Below, piece after piece: positions 1-8,924 of a stretch of DNA of 64,000 nucleotides. Location of the stretch: positions 62,001-126,000 of the forward strand of contig JAGYJE010000001.1 of NCBI GenBank assembly GCA_018402305.1, read 5' to 3'. A model generated the notes under the pieces. That model was not told where the DNA came from. It made no database searches and saw nothing but the letters and a program-made list of their open reading frames with translations. This DNA is from Puniceicoccaceae bacterium (lineage in GTDB: Bacteria; Verrucomicrobiota; Verrucomicrobiia; Opitutales; Coraliomargaritaceae). A program made the position numbers and the translations under genes. Within the stretch, counting starts at the first letter, position 1; every line of letters begins with the position of its first letter.

Positions 1-222
1 GAGAAACCCTGGATCGTGCGTTCGAGGGCCAAGGCTTGGCTCATGTCGCCGGAGGCACCTTATGAGCGGGTCGGCGACGTGCCCAACGTCTGCTTCCTCA
101 ACAGCGCCATTCCTGATTTCGAGCGGGACGAGATGCGCCTTTATTATGGTGCTGCCGATCAGGTTCTGTGCCTCGCCACATGCCGCATCACTGAGTTGAT
201 CGAGTTCGCAATGCATGCGTAG
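1..222 (+). CDS. GH130 glycoside phosphorylase, C-terminal end (partial)
   Basis: The reading frame is open from the first base of the window and ends at a TAG at 220-222, so only the last 73 residues are present. The residues PYERVGDVPNV, followed about 25 residues later by RLYYGAADQV, match the C-terminal part of GH130 beta-mannoside phosphorylases, where the last propeller blade carries a VPNVVF...YYGAAD signature. Family members phosphorolyse beta-1,4-mannosides or hydrolyse beta-1,2-mannosides. This fits the GH113-like mannanase and mannonate dehydratases further along. The subfamily cannot be assigned from this fragment. Confidence 0.8.
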   Translation, partial: EKPWIVRSRAKAWLMSPEAPYERVGDVPNVCFLNSAIPDFERDEMRLYYGAADQVLCLATCRITELIEFAMHA

Positions 223-395
223 ATGGCTATGCTAAATCGAGTGAAATTTGAAGCTTCATCACCCTTTTTATGGATGGACACGTCGAATATTTGAAGCCTT
301 TGGAGATGGCACCCGAAAGGTTCAGGTCGGTTTTTTATCAGAATCTGACCACTCATTGGAGCGCATCCAAATAAAACTATTAGAGCGTAAGCAAC

Positions 396-3299
396 ATGAT
401 GATAAGAACTATAATTACTTTCCTGGCCCTCATTTGTGTCGCGCACTCGGCACCTTCGATACGGGTTGAATCGATCCTTGCGGAGACGAAGCCTGAGATT
501 GATGGCGTCCTTGATGAGTCCGTATGGGCTTCTGCCCATTGGTATGGAGGGTTTCATGTTCTCGGATCTGAGAGCAAACCGGATGTTGCTACCGAGTTTG
601 CGGTGAGCTATAATCAGGACTACCTGTTCATCGCGGTGCGTAGCAGCGAGCCGTCCGGTTTGATTAAAGCGCAGGCGATGGAACGCGATTCCCACGGCAT
701 CTATCGTGACGACTCGGTGGAGGTCTTCATTGCTCCGGGTGCCCAGCGCGGCGAGTATTATCAATTTCAGGTAAATGCGGTAGGGGTGGTCGGCGACGCG
801 GTCGCTCGGCAGTCCGGAACCGTCAGGGACTCCGCTTGGAGGAGTTATCTCGAGGCCGCAACGGTCCGGGGAGCAGCGGGGTGGGAACTGGAAATGGCGA
901 TCCCACTCGCGGATTTGGAGTTGAGCGAGGTGGAAGGGACTGAATGGGGCATCAATATCGCCCGAATCCGTCGGGGTGGCGGGAATGAGCTCCAGACTTT
1001 CGTCCCATTGGTCAGTTCCTTTCATCAACCTTCCCAGTTCGCGACGCTGGAACTTCCGGGACTTGGCTTCGAGGAGCGTCGTTTTGAGCTGACGGAGATG
1101 TCTTCTTTTTCAGTCTATCGTGAGAACGAGAGGATGCAGGTTCAAAGCAAAGTCAACGTGGACAACCGGAGCACCCGGCTTCAGCCGGTGCTTTTGCAGG
1201 TTTACTTTCATGAACGACCGGATTTCAGCCCCGAGGAACGGAGCGATATATTAAATCCCGCATCGAGCCGCAATTATGACTTGAAGCTCGAACTGCCCCG
1301 CTTGGGTCGCCAGTACATCGTGCTCGAACTGACGGATCGTCGTGAGCCGGACCGCCCTTTGGTGCGGCGGATTCGAGAGGTGAATCTGACTTTCAATCCC
1401 CTGGAAGTCGTCTTGCATGAGCCTGCCTATATGGCATCGATTTTTCCCAGTCAGTCGATTGCCAGCATTGAAGGAATATTGAAGATCGCCTTTTCTGAAA
1501 CAGAGCTCTCCCGTTTTCAGGGGCGTGTGGCTCTGTGGTCCGATTCAGAAAGCGAAGAGCTTCTTTCAGAGATGACTCTCGATTCATTGACCCCGGAAAC
1601 GGCTTTCAATTTACCACTGCCCGAGATGGTTGAAGGTGCGTATTCTCTGCGAGTCGATCTTGTCGATGCAGCCAGTGGCGAGCGCTATCATGCCGCTCAA
1701 GTCATCCGCAAGTTGGGACCTCCCCCGAGTGGCATTGAATGGCGGATCAGCCGCGAGGGTATTTTACTGCGCGATGGGGAGCCGTTTTTGCCGGTAGGCT
1801 GGTTCAGCATCGGCGCTTCCGACATGGCCGCGAATGAGGGCATTTACAACCTTTCCTGGAACTATTGGGGACCGTGGGAGAGTGTGGCCGTTCTGCGTCA
1901 ACGCCTGGATCAAATACATGCCGCCGGCGGTTATGCGGTTATTTATCCGACTACGGGGAATCAAAGGCCCGAGGCTCTCACCAAGGGGGCGCTGTGGACG
2001 GAGGATGAGATTACTCTGCGCGAGCGGGTTCGTGCATTGATGGATCATCCCGGGTTGCTGGCCTGGTATCTGGCCGATGAGCCGGAATACCATAATGTCC
2101 TGCCTGAGGCGGTGGCTTATCTGCGTTCGGTTTTAGCGGAAGTGGATCCCTACCATCCCACGATCGTAGTGAACAATACTCTTGGAGCCATCCGCCAGTT
2201 TTCAAAAACGGCGGACATTATCGCCCCGGACCCCTATCCCTTTTTCAAGCAGGGTGGAGATTCGCCCGCCATGCCCAAAGTCGGCACTTTCATCGCGGAG
2301 GCCTCTGCCGTGGCAGGGTCGGGGCAAACGGTGTGGTCGGTGCCTCAGGCGCACGACACCCGCGATTTCGGTGGATTTGCGGAAAGGGCACCTTACTTCC
2401 TTGAGTCGCGGAACATGGTTTGGCAGTCGGTCATCGGCGGAGCGAGAGGCATCGCCTGGTGGTCCTGGCCGCATGTGAATCCCAACGTCGTCGATTCGGT
2501 CGTAGGAAATGCCTACCTCGCCAGGGAAATGGACGCGTTGCGAGACTTTGTTTTTGAAGCGGAAGCCGGGGGATTTTCCCTCGCTCCCACCGACTCGGGA
2601 GCTATCATGGTATCGCGTCGGGTGCACGATGGCGCCGAAGCCCTTTTCATTGTCAACACCGGCACCACCGGACGCAAGTTTAGCCTGACTGTTCCGTCCT
2701 TGGGCGGGCATCGTCTCTTCCTGATGGGCGAGGACAGGGAGGTTGAATTTGCCTCCGACGGCACGGTGGATGTATCTTTGGACAAATACGGCGTGTGGCT
2801 TCTCGTTTCCAAGCCGATCGACTTGGAGCCATCGCTCACCGAGGTAAGGCAGACAATCGCTGAAAAGCGAAAGGATCGCTTTCACGCTGGCAATTTGGCG
2901 CACGAAAGCACCGGTGCCTTAATTACCGCTTCTTCGCGGGGGCGATACAAGCCGGGGCCTCTCTGGATGCTGGACGGTTTACGAAGTGGCCGCGCCTGGG
3001 AGGGAGCCAAATTCGAGGGGGACGATACGGTCACTATCCTCTGGCCTGAGACGCAGCGACTCGGGCGGGTGGTCGTTTATAGCGAAACCGTGGCTGCGGC
3101 GGACATTGAGATTTTGGAGCCCGGAAGTGACGTCGATGCCTGGAAACAGGTCGCCCGACTTGAGGTCACTGGTGCGGGCGAAGTGAGCGAGGTGAGCTTT
3201 CCCACCACTGAAACCAGCCAACTGCGTTTTCGAATCCGGTCGATTCGGCCCGGATTCGAATCCCACAAAATCTATGAGATCGAAGCCTATGAAAACTAA
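396..3299 (+). CDS. Secreted CBM9-like / TIM-barrel glycosidase-like protein with C-terminal discoidin-like domain
   Basis: This is a 967-residue exported protein. A signal peptide covers roughly residues 1-18 (hydrophobic core IITFLALICVAHSA). Residues about 25-220 form a CBM9-like/DOMON-type beta-sandwich (PEIDGVLDESVWASA, DDSVEVFIAPG), usually carbohydrate binding. Residues about 450-705 form a TIM barrel with LLAWYLADEPEYH, DPYHPTIVVNN and DIIAPDPYPFF; the Glu in DEPE is the likely acid/base by analogy with clan GH-A, which is inference. Residues about 800-967 resemble an F5/8 type C (discoidin) domain. It is about 60% identical by eye to the protein at 29198-32179. The next gene starts inside its 3' end, so they are probably co-transcribed. 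The start could also be the ATG at 399. Substrate and exact GH family are not recognised. Confidence 0.75.
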   Translation: MMIRTIITFLALICVAHSAPSIRVESILAETKPEIDGVLDESVWASAHWYGGFHVLGSESKPDVATEFAVSYNQDYLFIAVRSSEPSGLIKAQAMERDSHGIYRDDSVEVFIAPGAQRGEYYQFQVNAVGVVGDAVARQSGTVRDSAWRSYLEAATVRGAAGWELEMAIPLADLELSEVEGTEWGINIARIRRGGGNELQTFVPLVSSFHQPSQFATLELPGLGFEERRFELTEMSSFSVYRENERMQVQSKVNVDNRSTRLQPVLLQVYFHERPDFSPEERSDILNPASSRNYDLKLELPRLGRQYIVLELTDRREPDRPLVRRIREVNLTFNPLEVVLHEPAYMASIFPSQSIASIEGILKIAFSETELSRFQGRVALWSDSESEELLSEMTLDSLTPETAFNLPLPEMVEGAYSLRVDLVDAASGERYHAAQVIRKLGPPPSGIEWRISREGILLRDGEPFLPVGWFSIGASDMAANEGIYNLSWNYWGPWESVAVLRQRLDQIHAAGGYAVIYPTTGNQRPEALTKGALWTEDEITLRERVRALMDHPGLLAWYLADEPEYHNVLPEAVAYLRSVLAEVDPYHPTIVVNNTLGAIRQFSKTADIIAPDPYPFFKQGGDSPAMPKVGTFIAEASAVAGSGQTVWSVPQAHDTRDFGGFAERAPYFLESRNMVWQSVIGGARGIAWWSWPHVNPNVVDSVVGNAYLAREMDALRDFVFEAEAGGFSLAPTDSGAIMVSRRVHDGAEALFIVNTGTTGRKFSLTVPSLGGHRLFLMGEDREVEFASDGTVDVSLDKYGVWLLVSKPIDLEPSLTEVRQTIAEKRKDRFHAGNLAHESTGALITASSRGRYKPGPLWMLDGLRSGRAWEGAKFEGDDTVTILWPETQRLGRVVVYSETVAAADIEILEPGSDVDAWKQVARLEVTGAGEVSEVSFPTTETSQLRFRIRSIRPGFESHKIYEIEAYEN

Positions 3300-4074
3300 A
3301 TGCCTATTGAATCAAAAGAACCTGCTGATTATCGGCCTGAGTCTTTTTTCGAGTCTTTGCCACGCCGAGTCGATACCGGAGCCATCCAGTCACTGGACGA
3401 TGGACCGAGTCGACGGCAGTGTCCTGCCGGATGAGTCCGGCTATCGTCCGGCACTCGTTCCCGAGCTATCCGGCGGCAAGGATCGATTGACCGGTGAAAT
3501 CCTGCCGGACTTCACCCCGGAATTCGCGGTTGGCATCAATGGCCAGGCCTTGAAACTGGATGCGGGACAGCAGGGGTATGTGACCCTATCGGGAAGCGGT
3601 TCCTTTTCCTTCGCCAATGGGCTGACGCTTTCTGTCTGGGTTCAACCGGCGCAGCGGAGCGCTCGCATGTCGATTCTGTCCTGTGCCGAAGATCGCCCGG
3701 ATCCTGCCGGAGGCTTTAACCTATTGCACCAGTATGGGCGTATCCGCTTGATTGCGGTGGATGCCACGGGAAAAGCAGTCGCCTTGCAGAGCGAGGCCGA
3801 AAGTATTCGTGCGAAGGAGTGGACGCATGTCGCGGCTGTGGTGGATCGTGCTTCGCTACGACTGTTCTTGAACGGCGTCCAGGTTGCAGAGAGCGATTTT
3901 CAAGGACCCTTGAGGATGGCGGATACCCCCATGGTGATTGGGAATCATGCGACGATTCAGGGATGGAGGCATGCTCAGTGCCCGGCTTTTGGCGGATTAC
4001 TCGATGAATTGAAGATTTGGGAGCAAGCACTGAACGAGCAGGAGATCCAGGCCGTTGCGGACGAGGCGTTTTAA
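3289..4074 (+). CDS. Exported LamG / concanavalin A-like domain protein
   Basis: I place the start at the ATG at 3289, 11 bases inside the end of the preceding gene, because this gives a clean signal peptide (hydrophobic stretch LLIIGLSLFSSLCHA, cleavage near residue 28). The mature part is almost entirely one LamG-like beta-jellyroll: LTLSVWVQPA, EWTHVAAVVD and LRLFLNGVQVAES are the usual core strands, and GLLDELKIWEQAL is the typical last strand. LamG domains bind sugars or act as recognition domains beside catalytic enzymes. Alone here, it may help the neighbouring CBM9-like enzyme contact its substrate; that role is inferred. Confidence 0.75.
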   Translation: MKTKCLLNQKNLLIIGLSLFSSLCHAESIPEPSSHWTMDRVDGSVLPDESGYRPALVPELSGGKDRLTGEILPDFTPEFAVGINGQALKLDAGQQGYVTLSGSGSFSFANGLTLSVWVQPAQRSARMSILSCAEDRPDPAGGFNLLHQYGRIRLIAVDATGKAVALQSEAESIRAKEWTHVAAVVDRASLRLFLNGVQVAESDFQGPLRMADTPMVIGNHATIQGWRHAQCPAFGGLLDELKIWEQALNEQEIQAVADEAF

Positions 4075-4075
4075 G

Positions 4076-5854
4076 ATGGGGGACCGTCCGATGTCTTTGA
4101 TCTGTCACACACGGCTGGACCTACAAGGCTTGGCTGGTGGAATGTATGAGGCGGTCCGTCCCCTCCTGAGCGAGGGGCAATCAAGGATGAAGCTGGGCCA
4201 CACGGGTGCGGTCTACGGGGTTTCCGGTATGGAGATGGAGGGTTGGGCGCGGTTTTTGTGGATGCTGGCACCATTGGCTTCAGGCGGGGCGGAGGTTGCG
4301 GGAACTGAAAATCTTCCGGTCGGACTTTCGGCTGGGACCGATCCCGACCATCCTGAGTATTGGGGGGAGCCACGGGATTTGGATCAGCGTTTTGTTGAAA
4401 TGGGCGCGATCGGATTTGCCCTCCGTCTCAAGCCGGACCTCTTGCTGCATGGCCTCGATGTGGCGGCGCGGCAGCGCATTGCGAGATGGTTACAAACAAT
4501 CAACCATCGTGAATTGCGGGATTGCAATTGGTTATTTTTTCGCGTGCTGGTCAATATCGGCTTAAGAGAGGCCGGATTGCCCTGTGACAACGATATGGTC
4601 GAGGCAGATCTTGAAAGAATCGAAAGCTTCTATGTCGGGGAGGGCTGGTATCGGGATGGTGTCGCCGGCGGTTTCGATCACTACAATGGTTTTGCCTTTC
4701 ATTTCTATGGGCTCCTCTATGCCCACTGGGAGGAGGCGAGGGATCCGGAACGGAGCAAGCGTTTCCGGGCACGAGGGATTCGGTTCGCGCAGGATTTTAT
4801 CCATTGGTTCGATCCGCTCGGGCCAGTCGTCCCCTATGGCCGCAGCTTGAGCTACCGTTTTGGCATGGCCGCTTTTTGGTCGGCGGTGGCCTTTACCGGT
4901 TTGCCTGTTTTTACTCCTGGTGTGATCCGTGGTATTTTAATGCGCCATTTGCGATGGTGGTTCAAACAGCCCATTTTTGATCGATCCGGGATTCTTAGTC
5001 TCGGCTATGCCTACGCCAATCTGCAGATGACTGAGAACTACAACGGTCCGGGTTCTCCTTATTGGAGTCTCAAATCGCTGCTCGTCCTTGCCCTGCCGCC
5101 GTCTGACCCATTCTGGCAGGCGGCGGAGGAGCCTTTGCCGAAAGCCTCCGCTTATTCGGTCCAGGCGGAGGGGCGATTGTTGTTGAGCCGCAACCCCGAC
5201 GGACAAGCCATTCTGCTGAATGCCGGCCAGTCTTTCGATTGGGATTGTCGCCACTATGCGGATAAATACCACCGCTTCGCCTATGCTTCCCGACTCGCTT
5301 TTTCAGTCAATATCGGCGGCCGTAGCCTGGAGGCAATTTCCCCTGAAAGCGGACTTTGGGTGAGCGAAGATGGCAAACAGTGGTATGGGAGGGAAGTGGA
5401 GACCGCATATCAATATGGCGCGAACTGGGTGGCATCAAGCTGGGAGCCCATGCCGGGAGTGAAAATTACCAGCCGTCTGGAGGCATCCCACGCGGGCCAT
5501 GTGCGCACACACGAGATACAAATGAATCGGAAACTCCACATTGTGGAAGGCGGCTTTGGTTTGCCCCGTGGGTCTGAACCATTAGCCATCGGTCGTGAAG
5601 CGACTAAAGGAGTCCCGGCAGCGGGGGATGTTCCCAAATTGATCGGCCTGGCTGAGGTTCGGACCGAAAGAGGATTTTCCATTGTGCGTGACCTGAGCGC
5701 CGACACCGGCATCTTGCGATACGGCGAGATGTTCGAACCCTGGCCGAATGGGAATCTTCAACATCCCATGATTGTGATTCCGCTTTTGAGGTCGAGACTT
5801 GAGCCTGGCTCTTATCATCTGGTCACGGAAGTCGAACTGTGCTTTCCGGGCTAA
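4076..5854 (+). CDS. DUF2264 family protein (alpha/alpha-barrel glycosidase-like)
   Basis: This protein of about 590 residues matches DUF2264: YGVSGMEMEGWARFLWMLAP near residue 40, an early D-NWLFFRVLVN segment, WYRDGVAGGFDHYNGFAFHFYGL near residue 190, and GSPYWSLKSLL further on. The fold is an (alpha/alpha) toroid like unsaturated glucuronyl hydrolases; from memory the Pfam family overlaps a CAZy beta-glucuronidase family, which I could not verify. No signal peptide is visible, so it is probably cytoplasmic. The ATG at 4076 has a GAGG about 9 bases upstream; a second ATG at 4091 is also possible. It follows the LamG gene by one base, so the three genes from 396 form one operon. Confidence 0.75.
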   Translation: MGDRPMSLICHTRLDLQGLAGGMYEAVRPLLSEGQSRMKLGHTGAVYGVSGMEMEGWARFLWMLAPLASGGAEVAGTENLPVGLSAGTDPDHPEYWGEPRDLDQRFVEMGAIGFALRLKPDLLLHGLDVAARQRIARWLQTINHRELRDCNWLFFRVLVNIGLREAGLPCDNDMVEADLERIESFYVGEGWYRDGVAGGFDHYNGFAFHFYGLLYAHWEEARDPERSKRFRARGIRFAQDFIHWFDPLGPVVPYGRSLSYRFGMAAFWSAVAFTGLPVFTPGVIRGILMRHLRWWFKQPIFDRSGILSLGYAYANLQMTENYNGPGSPYWSLKSLLVLALPPSDPFWQAAEEPLPKASAYSVQAEGRLLLSRNPDGQAILLNAGQSFDWDCRHYADKYHRFAYASRLAFSVNIGGRSLEAISPESGLWVSEDGKQWYGREVETAYQYGANWVASSWEPMPGVKITSRLEASHAGHVRTHEIQMNRKLHIVEGGFGLPRGSEPLAIGREATKGVPAAGDVPKLIGLAEVRTERGFSIVRDLSADTGILRYGEMFEPWPNGNLQHPMIVIPLLRSRLEPGSYHLVTEVELCFPG

Positions 5855-5871
5855 GTTCTGAACGGGCCAGC

Positions 5872-6954
5872 TTAACAGAGACAAAGCGAGACCGGCCGAT
5901 CAACGGCACGGCTTGAAACGGGCGGGTCCTTTGGCAGGCCGCTGCCTGGATCCAGCGCATACACATCGACGCAGTCACTCTCCTGCAAGGCCACGATGAG
6001 CCAGGAGCCACAATTGGAGAAGATGAAGTGACGCGGGCAAGCGCCTTGCAGGCGTAAAAACATAGGCTTTTCCGGAAAGCCTTTCGGATCGAGTGCCCAA
6101 AAGGCAATGGAATCGTGTCCACGATTGGATGCTGCCAGAAGGCGCCCTGTCGGATGGACGGCAATTTCGGAGCCACCTGAGGTGCCGTTGAACGTGGCGG
6201 GGAGCGACGAACCGATTCGGATCATTGCCTGGTCGTTCTGAGGTTCCAACTGAAGAATAAACACTTCGTTCGAGAGTTCGGTCAGGAGGTAGGCAAGCGG
6301 CTTGGACGGGTGCATGGCCACATGCCTGGGTCCACAACCCGGAGGGGCCTGCCACCGCTTTTTTTCTCTTAGTTTGAAGTCAGAGATGTCGTAAAGCAGG
6401 ACCGCATCGATCCCCAAATCCGGAACCAGGCACTGGCTACCGTTATTTGTCATATGGGCGCCATGCGGATGCGGTTTCAGCTGACGGGTCGGGTGTGGAC
6501 CCGTTCCGCAGTGGGTGACCGTGGAGACCGGAGGCTGCAAATGACCGTCGGGGGCGAGCGGTAAGAGCGCAACGGTCGAACCCTCGTAATGAGCGACAAC
6601 CAGCGCGTCGGAAGTGCCGCTTAAATGACAGGGGAGGGAGCCGCCACTCGACACGGCTGCGACCAGCGCGAGTTTTCCGCTGGCTCTGTCGCGGTGAAAA
6701 TGGGAGATGGTGCCTTCCGCGTGCCCCGCGTGCCCCCGTGTTTCATTGACCGCATAGAGACCGGGCCGGGTCGGGTGTGCCCAAAAGTAAGAGGGGTTCA
6801 CACTGGGTAGGGCTTGCAAGCGGTCTCCAATTTCGCCGGTCCGGGCGTTGAAAGGAAAGACATTGACGCAAGCAGGGCCTTGTGTGGCCAGCGCGGATGT
6901 GCCGACGTAAAGGTAATCGCAAATTGGATGGTGGGTCTCTGGCAACTTTTGCAT
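5872..6954 (-). CDS. Lactonase, 7-bladed beta-propeller (6-phosphogluconolactonase/YbhE family)
   Basis: The protein of about 360 residues has repeated propeller blades. Blade motifs such as FWAHPTRPGLYAVNE, the HPHGAH segment near residue 160 and CGPRHVAMHPSKPLAYLLTE near residue 210 are characteristic of the YbhE/Pgl lactonase family, where these His and Arg residues lie near the active centre. It probably hydrolyses a sugar lactone to its aldonic acid in the cytoplasm. It is the last gene of a minus-strand group with the RraA and UxuA-like genes. I chose the internal ATG at 6954; an in-frame upstream start at 6990 is possible. Family assignment is strong, the actual sugar is unknown. Confidence 0.8.
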   Translation of the reverse strand: MQKLPETHHPICDYLYVGTSALATQGPACVNVFPFNARTGEIGDRLQALPSVNPSYFWAHPTRPGLYAVNETRGHAGHAEGTISHFHRDRASGKLALVAAVSSGGSLPCHLSGTSDALVVAHYEGSTVALLPLAPDGHLQPPVSTVTHCGTGPHPTRQLKPHPHGAHMTNNGSQCLVPDLGIDAVLLYDISDFKLREKKRWQAPPGCGPRHVAMHPSKPLAYLLTELSNEVFILQLEPQNDQAMIRIGSSLPATFNGTSGGSEIAVHPTGRLLAASNRGHDSIAFWALDPKGFPEKPMFLRLQGACPRHFIFSNCGSWLIVALQESDCVDVYALDPGSGLPKDPPVSSRAVDRPVSLCLC

Positions 6955-7014
6955 GTCACTGTTGGCACGTGTAGGAAATTGTGGTCTCAAGGAGGACCAA
7001 CTCGATTAGTGGCC

Positions 7015-7782
7015 TCAGAAGTAGCCGCCTTTTTCGGTGATCTCAGTAACAGTTTTGCCTTCTTTTACCCACGAGAAAATCTCTTTTTCGTTTTCTTTAA
7101 TTTCCTCGGCCCGCACGAGTACCTCATAAGCAATATTGCGCGGCACAACGACAACACCATCGATGTCACAATGAATGATGTCGCCTGGCTTGATAAGTAC
7201 ATCGCCGATTTTGATCGGGATTTGGTAGTGAGTAATCAAACAACGCCCAAGTGAGCCGTTGGGCGTGCGGTGCTTATAATAGACCGGGAAGTCTTTTTCC
7301 ATGATCTGGTGAGTATCCCGAATGCCCCCATCGATGACGGCCCCTTTGACCCCGAGTCCGACCGCAGTTGCCGTCATTACGCCACCCCAGAGCGTGGCTT
7401 TTTCGTCATTTGAAGTGTCCCATGTGACGATGGTATTCTTTGGAAGTTCGGAAATCATCTGGGTGCGATACGTCATCTCGCCTGTGATCTTCACGTTGGG
7501 CGCACTTTTAACGGTAAAGGCAAAGCCTGCGACAGTGCGTTCGGGGCGAAGGGGCACGAGGTGGCCGGGCAGCGATTGATCAAGAAGAGCATGCTCCCGG
7601 AGCACGTCGCTGATTGCTCCGGTGTAAAGCTGTTCGTAGCGTTCCAACAACTCCTCATCGGAGATTGGCAGTGCTTGAGTGGAAATCGCTTCGCGCTCTG
7701 CGATGAGCTTTTCCAGTTTCATCATGCCGACTTCTTTTTTGTAAGCTTCGATGTCGGCGTTGAGTTCATTTTTTTCAGTCAT
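7015..7782 (-). CDS. RraA-family aldolase-like protein
   Basis: The 255-residue product carries the RraA/HMG aldolase core: GGVMTATAVGLGVKGAVIDGGIRDTHQI near residues 140-170 contains the G-x-x-(x)-D-G-x-x-R-D signature, and IKPGDIIHCDIDGVVVVP near residues 205-220 is the second conserved segment. RraA-fold proteins include metal-dependent pyruvate aldolases (4-hydroxy-4-methyl-2-oxoglutarate aldolase) as well as RNase E regulators. An N-terminal helical extension of about 45 residues (KEVGMMKLEKLIAERE) is present. It starts 8 bases after the UxuA-like gene, so cleavage of the 2-keto-3-deoxy acid made by that dehydratase is the likely role; this is inference from context. Confidence 0.8.
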   Translation of the reverse strand: MTEKNELNADIEAYKKEVGMMKLEKLIAEREAISTQALPISDEELLERYEQLYTGAISDVLREHALLDQSLPGHLVPLRPERTVAGFAFTVKSAPNVKITGEMTYRTQMISELPKNTIVTWDTSNDEKATLWGGVMTATAVGLGVKGAVIDGGIRDTHQIMEKDFPVYYKHRTPNGSLGRCLITHYQIPIKIGDVLIKPGDIIHCDIDGVVVVPRNIAYEVLVRAEEIKENEKEIFSWVKEGKTVTEITEKGGYF

Positions 7783-7790
7783 AGTATTGT

Positions 7791-8759
7791 TCAGCTGTAG
7801 TGGATTTTGTGAGTGTCCAGAATGCCCTTCAGGTAGCCAGTGGCGAAGAGCCGCCCAAGCTGTGCATAGCCGTGTGGCTGGTCCTCCTCGCTTGCCATGG
7901 AGGGCACGTGGTCGACCCGGATGGCACCGCGAAAGCCAAGCGTATTGTAGTGCTTGAGTATTGCCGCCATATCGGTCGGGCCATTGTCGTGGAAGGTCTC
8001 GGTGAAATCCTGCCTGCTGCCTTCCACATCGCGGAAGTGCACGAATACAATGCGCTCGGCGAAGCGGGTTGCCGTGGCGAAGATGTCCTCGCCCATAGCT
8101 CGAAAGTTGGCTTGGCAATAGGTGATGCCGTGCGCAGGTGATTTGCTCAGCCCCATTGCTCTTTCAAAGGCATCCGCTGAAGTGAAGATACGTCCGACCC
8201 CGCGAAGGGGAGAGACTGGTGGATCGTCGGGGTGCAGCCCCATTTTGACGCCGGCTTCCTCGGCGACGGGAATTACGCATTCTATGAAATATCGATAATT
8301 ATCCCAAAGTTTTTCTTCGGTGATTTGCAGTTCAGGGGGTACAGGTTCTGAGTCTACCGCAGCGAGTCGAAAGCGGTTGGAGATCGCACCCCCGCGAATG
8401 CAAACTTTTGTATCAGTGCGAAACCATCCGATGCTCGCCATGAAATTATAGCACAGGAGGGGAATTTCCAACTTGCCCATATTGCGAAGCATTTGCTGAT
8501 AACGCGCAATATCTTCTTCTTGGCCGGGAAGCCCCAGCTTAATGCGTTGCATATCAAAGGCATCGCCTTCAAGGCCGTGGAGACGGATGCCTTCACTTTT
8601 GAAGCCATCCTTGATTGTGCGCAGTGCAACTAAGTTGTCGGGCGCAGCTAAGCCTGTTAACTCGGGTGCACACTTGCAGATCGCGTGTGTGATGCCTACT
8701 TGCTTGGCTAATTGCCACGAGCGATCCGCAGTGGCGGGGAGAAAGTCAGTCAGTATCAT
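7791..8759 (-). CDS. Mannonate dehydratase-like protein (UxuA family)
   Basis: This 322-residue TIM-barrel protein shows UxuA-type motifs: CYNFMASIGWFRTDT, IRGGA, MGLHPDDPP near residue 180, the VHFRDVEG segment near residue 240, FHDNGPTDM, and the terminal IRVDHVPSM. These carry the His, Cys and Asp ligands of the manganese site in mannonate dehydratase, which converts D-mannonate to 2-keto-3-deoxy-D-gluconate. It is the promoter-proximal gene of the UxuA-RraA-lactonase operon. An operator-like motif lies about 80 bases upstream. It is shorter than E. coli UxuA and may act on a related aldonate. Confidence 0.8.
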   Translation of the reverse strand: MILTDFLPATADRSWQLAKQVGITHAICKCAPELTGLAAPDNLVALRTIKDGFKSEGIRLHGLEGDAFDMQRIKLGLPGQEEDIARYQQMLRNMGKLEIPLLCYNFMASIGWFRTDTKVCIRGGAISNRFRLAAVDSEPVPPELQITEEKLWDNYRYFIECVIPVAEEAGVKMGLHPDDPPVSPLRGVGRIFTSADAFERAMGLSKSPAHGITYCQANFRAMGEDIFATATRFAERIVFVHFRDVEGSRQDFTETFHDNGPTDMAAILKHYNTLGFRGAIRVDHVPSMASEEDQPHGYAQLGRLFATGYLKGILDTHKIHYS

Positions 8760-8834
8760 GCCTGTTCGATAGGGAAGCTATGGTTGATAACTTATTGACC
8801 CTCTTCGTGGATAAGAGCGAATTCAACCTTAGTT

Positions 8835-8853
8835 TAAGTGAATTGTTTACCAA
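8835..8853 (-). promoter_or_regulatory. LacI-type operator-like site, copy 1
   Basis: The stretch AGTGAATTGTTTACCAAG occupies this interval, about 80 bases upstream of the UxuA-like start at 8759 and downstream of the LacI gene. It is one of five similar sites between 8.8 and 18.3 kb that fit TGTKAATTGTTWACNAR. Position and similarity to LacI-family half sites (TTGTTTAC) suggest control of the UxuA-RraA-lactonase operon. Confidence 0.5.
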
Positions 8854-8924
8854 GGCATGGCGGCATCTTGAAATCTGCGGCCTGGGCCTGTCGCCCACCG
8901 CTTTCATGGCCTATCAAAATAACT

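Noticed and set aside
159-1028. Minus-strand open frame opposite the first CBM9-like gene
   Set aside because: No family motif, and the opposite strand encodes a secreted multi-domain protein with a good signal peptide.
2202-2903. Minus-strand open frame opposite the TIM-barrel part of the 396 gene
   Set aside because: Shadow frame; composition rich in Arg, Gly and Pro and no start context.
4551-4850. Several overlapping short frames on both strands inside the DUF2264 gene
   Set aside because: All are shadows of the DUF2264 frame.
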